Source: Hemicentrotus pulcherrimus | Taxonomy: Eukaryota > Echinodermata > Echinoidea > Camarodonta > Strongylocentrotidae | Length of the DNA: 64,000 nt | Direction: 5' to 3' | Assembly: GCA_003118195.1 (NCBI GenBank) | Contig: BEXV01000074.1 | Coordinates: forward strand, 317,381 to 381,380 | Shown: piece by piece, positions 14,001 to 22,000 of the stretch | Position numbering within the stretch: position 1 is the stretch's first letter | How the letters are laid out: each line of letters opens with the position of its first letter | Program-made: the position numbers and the translations under genes | Notes under the pieces: model-generated | Databases searched by the model: none | What the model was told of the DNA's origin: nothing | The model's input: only the letters and a program-made list of their open reading frames with translations

Positions 14001-14078
14001 CGACGGAGTGTACCTCAAGATTCCATCAACCTCTATGCAGATTGGAACAAGAGCTACGGTGACATCTCGTCTTATTAG
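876..14078 (+). CDS. SPAST: Spastin, microtubule-severing AAA ATPase (partial, 7 of the C-terminal exons visible)
   Basis: Spastin is a meiotic-clade AAA ATPase whose hexamers cut microtubules by pulling on tubulin tails (family knowledge). Coding segments seen: 876-1033, 4236-4446, 5908-6047, 10135-10282, 10946-11037, 11770-11892, 13264-13304, 13953-14078, all with GT/AG junctions and compatible phases. They give a Ser/Pro/Lys-rich linker, the [16 protein letters not shown] helix just before the AAA core, Walker A GPPGNGKT, the pore-loop region SKYVGEG, Walker B IIFMDEID, the [17 protein letters not shown] second region of homology with its arginines, and the C-terminal WNKSYGD stretch ending in TAG. 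Two things are missing: the N-terminal exons, left of the window, and about 50 residues between LPDVN and ELGLNG (the GYSGSDL / GPIR part), which should lie in the 12161-12743 gap. The linker is the least conserved part. Katanin or fidgetin are unlikely, because the core matches spastin almost residue by residue. Confidence 0.95.
1034..4235 (+). other. SPAST: SPAST intron
   Basis: A 3.2 kb intron, AT-rich, with pyrimidine-rich tracts at about 2350-2620 and a short GGAA run near 2090-2107. The open frames here are low-complexity or isolated; no exon or mobile element was recognised. Confidence 0.7.
4236..4446 (+). CDS. SPAST: SPAST exon: microtubule-binding region and start of AAA module
   Basis: Acceptor CCACAG, donor GTCG|GTGAGT. 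It encodes [18 protein letters not shown]..., then [19 protein letters not shown] and KVTFSDV, matching the conserved helix in front of the spastin AAA core. It ends in phase 1; the split codon completes the Ala of A-G-Q-D. Confidence 0.93.
4447..5907 (+). other. SPAST: SPAST intron with pyrimidine-rich microsatellites
   Basis: Positions 4500-5190 are almost entirely C/T, including (CT)n at 4620-4643 and shorter CT runs. At 4581-4619 a (GT)n-TATATACATA-(CA)n hairpin precedes the CT run. The remainder is unremarkable AT-rich intron. Confidence 0.8.
5908..6047 (+). CDS. SPAST: SPAST exon: AAA core with Walker A
   Basis: Acceptor AAATAG, donor CTG|GTAAGA. It encodes [20 protein letters not shown] and continues to [14 protein letters not shown], including the ATP-binding P-loop. 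It is nearly identical to vertebrate spastin and ends in phase 0. Confidence 0.97.
7970..8190. repeat. CT-rich microsatellite block
   Basis: Repeated CTCTCT, CTGTCTGT and CACTTGCTCT units over about 200 bases. Several overlapping Ser/Leu-rich open frames come from it and are not genes. Confidence 0.9.
8555..8780. repeat. Tandem duplication, two diverged units
   Basis: Unit 1 (8555-8653) and unit 2 (8654-8780) both run from GAAGATGCxAATAAGACAGC to GATTAATCCTCC. Unit 2 carries roughly 28 extra bases in the middle. It lies in the large SPAST intron. Confidence 0.85.
10135..10282 (+). CDS. SPAST: SPAST exon: pore loop and Walker B
   Basis: Acceptor TTCTAG, donor ATGG|GTAAGG. It encodes [40 protein letters not shown] and the start of Walker B, IIFM(D). 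The usual Ile before Asp-Glu is Met here, a conservative change at a hydrophobic position. It ends in phase 1. Confidence 0.97.
10946..11037 (+). CDS. SPAST: SPAST exon: end of Walker B
   Basis: Acceptor TTACAG, strong donor GGT|GTAAGT. It encodes [20 protein letters not shown] followed by [11 protein letters not shown], including the catalytic Asp-Glu of Walker B. It ends in phase 0. Confidence 0.96.
11770..11892 (+). CDS. SPAST: SPAST exon: second region of homology
   Basis: Acceptor TTTTAG, donor AAT|GTAAGT. It encodes [20 protein letters not shown] and [20 protein letters not shown], with the sensor-1 Asn and the Arg pair that contacts ATP of the neighbouring subunit (known for the family). 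Confidence 0.96.
12161..12743. other. Assembly gap (583 N) inside SPAST
   Basis: Undetermined bases. The flanking SPAST exons leave about 50 conserved residues unaccounted for, so one or two exons are expected here. The gap borders a GGT microsatellite, a likely cause of the break. Open frames spanning it are artefacts. Confidence 0.95.
12744..12960. repeat. (GGT)n grading into GAT/GAG-rich minisatellite
   Basis: About 50 bases of GGT repeats, then GAGGGT units, then degenerate GATGAT units to about 12960. The poly-Val/Met (+) and poly-His/Pro (-) frames across it are not genes. Confidence 0.95.
13264..13304 (+). CDS. SPAST: SPAST exon: 41-nt microexon
   Basis: Acceptor TTCACAG, donor CAG|GTAATA. 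With one base from the missing exon it reads [14 protein letters not shown], aligning with the short variable segment between GPIR and the final spastin exon. The phase (2 + 39 nt) fits both neighbours. Confidence 0.85.
13305..13952 (+). other. SPAST: SPAST last intron
   Basis: 648 bp, AT-rich, with a G10 run near 13623. No element was recognised. The acceptor is ACGCTAG|GTACGA. Confidence 0.7.
13953..14078 (+). CDS. SPAST: SPAST last coding exon
   Basis: It encodes [20 protein letters not shown] and [21 protein letters not shown], then TAG at 14076-14078. This matches the spastin C-terminal helix that closes the AAA ring, with a slightly different tail. Confidence 0.97.
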   Translation, partial: VRSITLSDFYESLKRIRRSVPQDSINLYADWNKSYGDISSY

Positions 14079-16420
14079 ACCCAGCAAGCTTTGATTGTGA
14101 TATAGGAAGGACCTCATAGTATTAGTTGGTGAAATCATTTCATGCTGGCGTTACGTGATTGGGGAAATCTACTCTTGCATCAAGTTGGCTGAAATAAAAA
14201 GCATAGAAATGAGTGAAACAGAGCAGTTGAAACACCGAGATAAATCTGATAAAGATTAACGTTAAGTTCTAAAGATACAATTGATCACATACACATTGGC
14301 AAGTCTGGGACTGCATTTGCAAGCACCTTTCTTATTGTTATGCAGTATAACTTTTTTGTTATGATTAATTTATCTTTTCTATAAAAAAAAGAGTATTTCA
14401 TCGCACCCAAGTCCTTGATTTGTTATTTATTTTGTTCATACAGCCCTTCATGATATAGATTTGTTTCTTCTTCAAAAACAAAGAAAGGGGAAATTTATGG
14501 AATTTGTAATGCTTACAAGAGAGAGTTGCCAATTTGTATTGATCAATACGTGTGTTTTGCACCCACACCTGCATGTACATACCAGCTCCTGAAGAAAACA
14601 AAAGGCCTGATGCATGGCTGATCTTCAACGAAACGGAGTTTAGTCTTTTGTCAGCTCTGTTTGTTGCTACGGCAGGTAGCCCGTGAAAAGGAACTTGTTT
14701 GATAAAGTTATGGAAATGCAAGCATTACTTTAAACAAACAGAACTTTGTTATTCCTGGCTCATTTTTCCTGATCGAGGTGCCATATGAAAAAGCACAAAT
14801 TAAACTTTCTAGAAACATAATTTTCCTCTTCAAATTCAGATACCGCCTGCCAAATGACTTTTTGGTTTCTTCTCTTCAAATTGCTTTTAATTACTCATGC
14901 GTGAAATATGCATCATATGAGTTGCATCAAATGAAAGAGGAGGTTCTAAGCTTTCCTAAAATGTATCATTTATTAATTATAATTGTGATTAAGCTATGAT
15001 AAAACATTGATAGTTCTCAGTTTCGTTTTTTGGGGGGCGCACTGTATAGTCCTTTTTGTAAAGAAGAAAAGATTGGTGAATTTCTTAGAGCAAATTGGTG
15101 CGTAAGGACATAATTTATGATATGTGATCAATATAAAAGTCACAGTTTTGTGTTCCATGATTGCAGTACTATTCATAGCAATTCTGCAACCAAAACAAAT
15201 TGGCAACAAATCGGTTACTCACTCTTTGTTACATTAAGGTTGATTTTAGACATACAGAGATAAATAGAACTGAGAGACTTTATTCTGTTAATACATGTAG
15301 TTGTTTTGCAATGCTATATATGTAGTATAAAGGCATAACTGCCATTCAACTTAAACCAATTTTTATACAAATTACATGGAGTATTTGAGTGTTGAACTCT
15401 TGATTTTTCTCCATTTGCTTAGTCTTTCTTCCCTTTTTTGACCACCGAGCTCTTCCCACCCCACTCCTAGCTGAAATTATGGAGTGACTATATCAGTATG
15501 TCATTTCTAAAGACATAAAATATTACACCCATGTCCTACAAATGGAGATGTAAAAATCCCTGTAAGAGTTGACTTGATATTATAAAAGGCAAGAAAGGTT
15601 CACACTTATATATTATCCAAATTCTTAGAGATTTGTTTTTAGTCCTCGATTTAGAATTCAACCATCAATTGGAGATGATGAGTTACGAAATAGAATATGA
15701 ATTTTACTTGTTTAATATTTACTGATTTTTGATGAGCACTTGGAATGCTATGTTTAATCTATAGTTTTAGGACTGCATCAAAAGGGGTTTTAAAAAAAAG
15801 TGGAAAATATACAAAAAAGATATGTATCGCTAATTATGTAATACTTTCTGGATTGTCAAATGGTTATAGGGTATTGTAACAAAATTAGATTTAGTTTGTG
15901 ATGTGGTAGAAGTCACTCTGTGATCTTATAATACATGCTCTTGCAAGAAAATATCTCTTACAGCATACAAATATGAGTATTACAAAATGCTAACATTCTT
16001 ACAGCCATATAGTATTTTAAAAAGCTGTGAAAGCATTTTTATCAATGTATGATCTTCAAGTAACGTAACAAAAACTTGTGCCTTGTTTTGTGAATAATTT
16101 TTTTGTACATACAGCATAGAAATAAATCATAAAACTCATGTACATGTGAGAAGAAAAAGGTAAAAAGCAGTTTGGTACCACTTACTCTGGGCAAAGCTGT
16201 AGCATATAAACCCTTGATAGATAAAGTGAAACTAGTATTAGTTCTCCATTCCTGTGATGTTTATATTATCTGCGTCAAAAACTTGTTTCTTGTTAAACTC
16301 TATCAATCTTCTGTTACCGGTATGTTTCTCGTCTTCAGTACATGGTGTATATGTTATTTGTATGAAATGTAAAGAATGTTTGATTTCAGAAATAAAATAA
16401 TGTTTTATACTGAAAGGCTA
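14079..16420 (+). other. SPAST: Probable SPAST 3' UTR
   Basis: AT-rich, without significant open frames. Candidate AATAAA signals are at 14193-14198 (115 nt after the stop), near 16121, and at 16391-16396. The last is followed by a GT/T-rich stretch, the usual downstream element, so a 3' end near 16.42 kb is plausible. This is inference without transcript data. Confidence 0.45.
16391..16396 (+). promoter_or_regulatory. Candidate polyadenylation signal AATAAA
   Basis: AATAAA followed within about 30 bases by a GTGTGTTTTAC-like GU-rich stretch. Best candidate for the distal SPAST 3' end. Confidence 0.4.
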
Positions 16421-16716
16421 GTGTGTTTTACTTATTCTGTGGTTGTCCAAATAGTTCAGAATTGCATACCTGTATGCATCTAAGTTTTTATATCATTTTG
16501 TAATTGTTGGGAGAATTCATATAATAAACATATAAAGAAAACCAGATTCTAATCAATAAACTGATTATATTCAAAGACAAATTGGAGCTTTTTAAGTGTA
16601 GTTCTTTCCAGCGTTCAAAATAATGCAAAGTAATTTTAGGTGCCCATTTTATGTACCAGTACTTGGGTACCGGTATACAAAATTTTAATCGCTGACTTAC
16701 AATACATGCCATGGGT

Positions 16717-17312
16717 AGTGTTTCACAGAGGCTAAGATCGACTTTAAGTTTGACCTAACTACGGCGGGCCGTTCATGCCATTGTTTGCTCTCACCATTTA
16801 CTGGCATCGGTCTCTCAAAGGACGTACAAGTCATGGTCACAAATCTACAGAATTTACATTTTTTGATAATTCATTATTGAAGGAACAAATAAGAAACCTA
16901 AAGATCATAATGGTGAGAGCAAGCGGTGGCATGAATGGTCCAATTTCAAAAAATGAAATGGAAGCTCTCATTACCAATCATGTGAAAGAATATGTTTTGA
17001 CTAATACACGATGATAAAAAAATTTGCAGGCAAACCGCCTACAAATTCATATATTTGGTATATTTGTTTCTCTCATGGTCTGTGAGAGATATAGGGTAGT
17101 CCCATATACACCTTTCTGTGTATAGTGCTTGTAACTTTACGAAGAATGAGCCAAATTTCTTATCATTTTGATGATTCCAGAACCTTGCAGATGCTAGATG
17201 CTAGATGATCAACATTTCTGATTGATTCCACAACGTTTCTTTCAAAATGAAATTGCACGACCATAACTGGTCTTTACCTTTAATGTCGATCTTGGTCTTT
17301 GTGAAACACTCC
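16717..17312. mobile_element. Foldback (MITE-like) element, TGTTTCACAAAG family, copy 1
   Basis: Ends form an imperfect inverted repeat: TGTTTCACAGAGGCTAAGAT at the left and GATCTTGGTCTTTGTGAAAC at the right. The first 230 bases closely match the element at 31541-31825. The interior after about 16940 is instead shared with 26385-26820, so this copy is a longer or composite form. It has no transposase. The 79-aa open frame at 16775-17014 is inside the element and is probably not a gene. Confidence 0.75.
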
Positions 17313-17352
17313 CATGGACATGTACATGCATGTACATAAATTCAGAGTATGA

Positions 17353-17580
17353 TATCATTACTTTTTTGTGTCAACAATCAAGGACTGGAATAACCTCCCA
17401 ACCTCCATAGTAAGCAGTCCATCATTAACCGCTTTTAAGAACAATTTACTTAAACATTCCCAATAATTTGACTTGAGTCAACACACACACAGCGTGCTCT
17501 GTCTACAAATACGTTAGCGTGGATGTGTCCGGAAAGGACATTTTGCTGACCAAACCATACAGATACAGATAATAGATAAT
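17353..17580 (+). mobile_element. 3' fragment of a second non-LTR retrotransposon
   Basis: Positions 17362-17466 read FFVSTIKDWNNLPTSIVSSP followed by SLTAFKNNLLKHSQ and a stop. This is the typical C-terminal 'W-N-x-LP ... V..S...FK..L' end of jockey/CR1-type reverse transcriptase ORFs. A short 3' UTR and an (ACAGAT)/(GATA)-like tail at about 17560-17580 follow. Everything upstream is missing (5' truncation). It is unlike the tail of the larger element at 24.7 kb, so it is a different family. Confidence 0.65.
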
Positions 17581-18464
17581 AATTTCACACCAATTTATGA
17601 CTCGTCTCAAAGAAAGCAATGATTCAGTGATAAAATAGAGTAAAAGTTATCTTTTCTTTTATTGATTAATAACAATGAGATTAGTCATGATATTGTAATG
17701 TATGATGGTACATTCAGCATTTTGTTGAAAGATAAACTATAAATATGGCTATTATATAACGATGGAACTTGATATACATTTCCCTAGTAGGTCAGTACAG
17801 AACTGGTAAATTATCAATTACACATGTATGGGGAAAATATATTAATCCAAAAACATATGTATTTTAACCCTCACAAGAGAGATTTGGGGGAGGGGGTGGG
17901 CATCATGGACCCCTCAGGCTCAACTCTGATTACTTCCTAAAGCATGACAATTTTTCCAAGCACTTGCATAACCTTTTCTTTCAAGGCTTTCACATTTTTA
18001 AAGTCAACTTTCATGAACATCAGGCTTACTGTTGCAAAGATTCCTAAGATCTTGTTGTGACCTTGGGTTAGCCTGAAAACAAATTAAAACTGTATTTTGT
18101 TATTTTCTTCTAAAATCAGTTTTTATTTTCCAATTCATTATCAACTTTTACCTTTTTTATCCAAAGACTAATTCAGATAAAAGCCTTCAATTAAAATCTA
18201 AAAAACAAATAAGTCAATAAAATGATAAGAACTTCCATTGAATTAGATTTCTTGCTTCAGGTTATTGCAAGAACATTTTACACAACAGCTCCTCTCCTTA
18301 TTAGGTTTTCTTTATACAGTAGGCTTACTGTATATCTACATCACCATGCAAGCCGATACTTACAAGCAGCATCTATGTTTTCTTTGTTCAGTTATTTAAA
18401 AAATGTGCATTTATATATTATTGATGAAGTTAGCAATCTCTAACATAACTGATAATGCAGACCA
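17581..18464. other. Convergent intergenic region between SPAST and PNO1
   Basis: AT-rich, no coding exon. Candidate minus-strand AATAAA signals (TTTATT on +) occur at 17658 and 18122 and could end the PNO1 transcript. A GGGGGAGGGGGTGGG patch is near 17886. Confidence 0.4.
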
Positions 18465-18597
18465 GGGCCCGATCTCATATAGAGTTGAGATTGATCTGAA
18501 TCAATAGCAAGTCTTCCAATCTATCGCAAGTTTACAGTTTTCTGTTTCTTATGTACATAGTGTCGATTAATCACAACTTTTTATAAGATTAGGCCTT
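18465..18597. mobile_element. Short foldback element, GGGCCCGATCTCATA family
   Basis: The left end GGGCCCGATCTCATATAGAG pairs imperfectly over about 32 bases with the right end CTTTTTATAAGATTAGGCCT. It is about 133 bp, without coding content, in the probable 3' UTR or downstream flank of PNO1. Confidence 0.6.
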
Positions 18598-18804
18598 GTT
18601 CTTCAAGTATCATGGAAGTGCATGCAACTCTTTGTCGCTATTTGTCTCCTCGTGGCCAAGATCTTTGGGGTAACGCAAAAGCGCACAATTGTCATATTAC
18701 ATATTTCATGATTTCGTGGCAGCTGTAAGTTCAGGTTATAACCAAATAGTGACACATGGTGCTCCTTCCATGATGTCCACAGACCTAAAAGAACGACTGT
18801 TGTT

Positions 18805-18817
18805 TGACCTTTGACCT
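18805..18817 (-). promoter_or_regulatory. Perfect DR1 nuclear-receptor-type motif
   Basis: TGACCT-T-TGACCT on + (AGGTCA-A-AGGTCA on -), the consensus for RXR/HNF4/COUP-TF dimers. A match of this kind can occur by chance; it is about 150 bp beyond the PNO1 stop. No function is shown. Confidence 0.3.
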
Positions 18818-18970
18818 TCAAATCACTGTCACATGACATTATACGAGCCTCAGAGATGGTGTAAAGCATAAAGATTCCATCTAGCTTCATCCATTTCTTT
18901 CCTCAAAATGACTGTCCATTCTAAAATGTCTTTATGATTCCAGTATAAATGTCTTTGTTATGAAGATGCA

Positions 18971-19038
18971 TCAGAATCTCTCTGCCGATCTACTCGCCAC
19001 AGCACGCATATTTCCATACACTTTAGAAGGTGGACTTC
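18971..19038 (-). CDS. PNO1: PNO1 exon 5 (C-terminus)
   Basis: Acceptor TTGCAG on the - strand. It reads (G)[21 protein letters not shown], stop TGA at 18971-18973. Nearly identical to the conserved PNO1 end. Confidence 0.97.
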
Positions 19039-22000
19039 CTGCAATGGAACAATGAGAAGGAAAAAAAATGGTATTAAATTACAAATCTAAATGACATATA
19101 GTACAAAAAGATATTTAACAAATTAATATTTGTCTCCATTGTTAAAGAAAATAAGTTGACGAAAACAATATGATGAAAAACACCCTATGTTATAAGAGTT
19201 TGATAAATTCATAGTTTTGGAATCAAATAACTGCCTGTTTTAAATAACTAGCATTTGCAGGATCACTTGAAGCACTATCATGAAATTGAATGGCTAAGGA
19301 GGATGCAAGTACCTTTAAATTGAATGCATACAAATAAGGAGATAAAGGGATAAAAATATAGAGAGAGAACCAGACAAACATATAGACGGAAACCGAAAAG
19401 GGAGTCCCTCTCCCACTCTGTCGCATACCGTATCATCCATCTAGTCTCCCTTATCCTTCCCATGCCATGACTGGACAAAAGGCAGTGATTATACATATGT
19501 TGAAAACCCATCATGAGAACTTGAAATGATACACAAATCACCACGTACAAGTACATTATTTACTGTACATGACGCCCCCAAAACATGATTCAAACTTACA
19601 TTGTCTGTGCCTACAAATAAATAACCAGTAATCTTTGATATATAATCTAATACTGAATCATCTATATCATACTCCAATGAAACCAGGTATTTACCAAGAA
19701 TAAGATTGCATATAGCCGTTCTTGCAATCTTAATATTCTGGAAGGAGCCTAAGATGTGTATCTTGGTGTCTGCTAGCACAATTCTAGTCTTGGTAACGTT
19801 CTCAATGGTAAACTTTGTCTTTCCTCCCTTGCCTGCTATCCTCCCAATGGCTCTTGATAAATGATCTCCTTTCAATGGCTTAACATCCGTCACTTCAAAA
19901 GATTCTAAGAAGAGTTCATCAAGTCGGAGAAGTGCCAGAGCATCCTAGCAGAAAGTAAAGACAAAAAGAGAGGAAAGTTTATACAAATGATTTGCGACAT
20001 AGAACCAGTGCAGAACAGGTTCTTGTGAGAGAGAACATGACTTTGCTCTTTTCATTTTTGCCTCACAATAAACACTTCTATATCTTCCAGCTTTAAGAGA
20101 TATGTATATGATATCAAAGGACTGACTCTAGCAGAGAACAAAAGGCTGAGAAATGAAAACTGCTGCTAACTTGGCACTATTTCCTCAGTTGTTTCAAATT
20201 ATAAATGCAGAACTGGCAATTTTACAGAGAGTCTATTGTGAGCGCAAAGTTGCGCAATACACATGTATCCCCATTTTTAAGAGTAAAGTCACTATCACAT
20301 TTTAAGTTATAATTCAATATATTTTTTCTTTTTGTCTACATAAACTTGATTAATTTAGACTTCAATTTCAATTTTTATTTGTACAAACAAAACATAACTT
20401 TATAAACATTGTATCAAATAGACAGAATCCCAGAAGAACTGCAAAGCACATCGTTTTTTCATTTCCAAAGAACACATCAAATATATCACTACTCAGACTG
20501 ATGAAATCTAATGCAAGATAGATGGGGACCTGCTACAGTGTTTTTGTAATAAATTAAGTTTCGACTCTCCTACTAGTGAAAGATATATAAAGTTATAAAC
20601 AATATAAACATAGATATCCTCTTCTTACCTCTACTTCAAAGCCAAGGAGAAAAGCTTTTACAAAGTCATGTCCTTTTTGAAGAGCACTTATTTCTTGTGT
20701 TTGTTCCGAAGACTGAAATACAAACACAAAACATGGAACAAAAACCAAAAAAATTCAATTTTAAGCATTTTGTAATCACAAAATCCCAGATGTCTGTCAC
20801 TGCTGAGCTATATTCTGCACACCTGGGACCTGTTTCACAAAGCTTTTTTCCAATAAAAAATGAAGAAAAAATCAGTGACAAATCTGCTGATAACCAATCA
20901 GAAGCAAGGATTTCACTAGCTTGTCACTGATGACAAGTTTTGTGAAATGGGCCCTGATCTCAAATCAGTCAAAATCAGGTAAAAGTGAACTGTTGCAGAG
21001 AATATGTACATCCACAGATTCAGATAAACTAAAGATGTGTCCATGATAAGCATGTCTTTCAGTAGTGTAACATTTAATTTTTCACTTACATTTACATGTG
21101 ATGTACGGTAGACCTCTTATATAGAGGTCCGTATCGATAGGGATAAGGAACAACCAGTACACTTATGCTCTATTGTATGGAAGAAGGACTGCCCATGCAA
21201 GTATACTGTGCGTGTTACAAAAATACATATGATGTGCAGAGCAGCAGAACAATACATGATCAAATTGGATCAACTCAATCTACAATGTATTTTGTATAGC
21301 ACTATAGCACCTTCTCCTTGCAGTTACAAGTCCATTCACAATTGCCCAACTAAATTAGCTTAACGTCCACCTAAATAATGACAAAATACTTCAAAATGAC
21401 CAGTTGAGCAAATAAAAACCATGAACAATCTATGCTCTCTTAAACAAACAACACAGCTCTTGTATATACTGCACATTATGGAAGGAATATTAAGCCTTCA
21501 TCCTTCTGATAAAAATGTTCATTTACAATTGTAATCAAACATTTTTTAGCATAAAAGGATTCAACATTTGAATGTGGATTTGGATCAGGATATTTTATTG
21601 ATTTTTATTACCGGAAAGCACTTTATGAATTCAACATAGGCATGAATAGATCTACACACACTTGCACATATACAATCAAATAAAAATGGACATAAGCAGA
21701 GTCACACAGTTGTTCTTGTTCAAATTCATGTAGATGCCATGTATTTGAATTCCCGGCAGAAACACCTAGTTGAGATAATAGAATGTCACTTACCCTCAGT
21801 TCTACGTGTCTGGTTTTGAGATTGAATCTGATCTGAAGTTTGAGATGCTCAACGACGGGTGTAAATATCTTCATCCAACTCTCTTTTAGCGGTGTGTATC
21901 TATTTGCAGGAACAGCGATCTTTCTCATATCTGTGTTGCCATCCTAGATAACAAATAAAATATGGAATAATTAAAGGAATGATGTTGCAGTTTATTTCAT

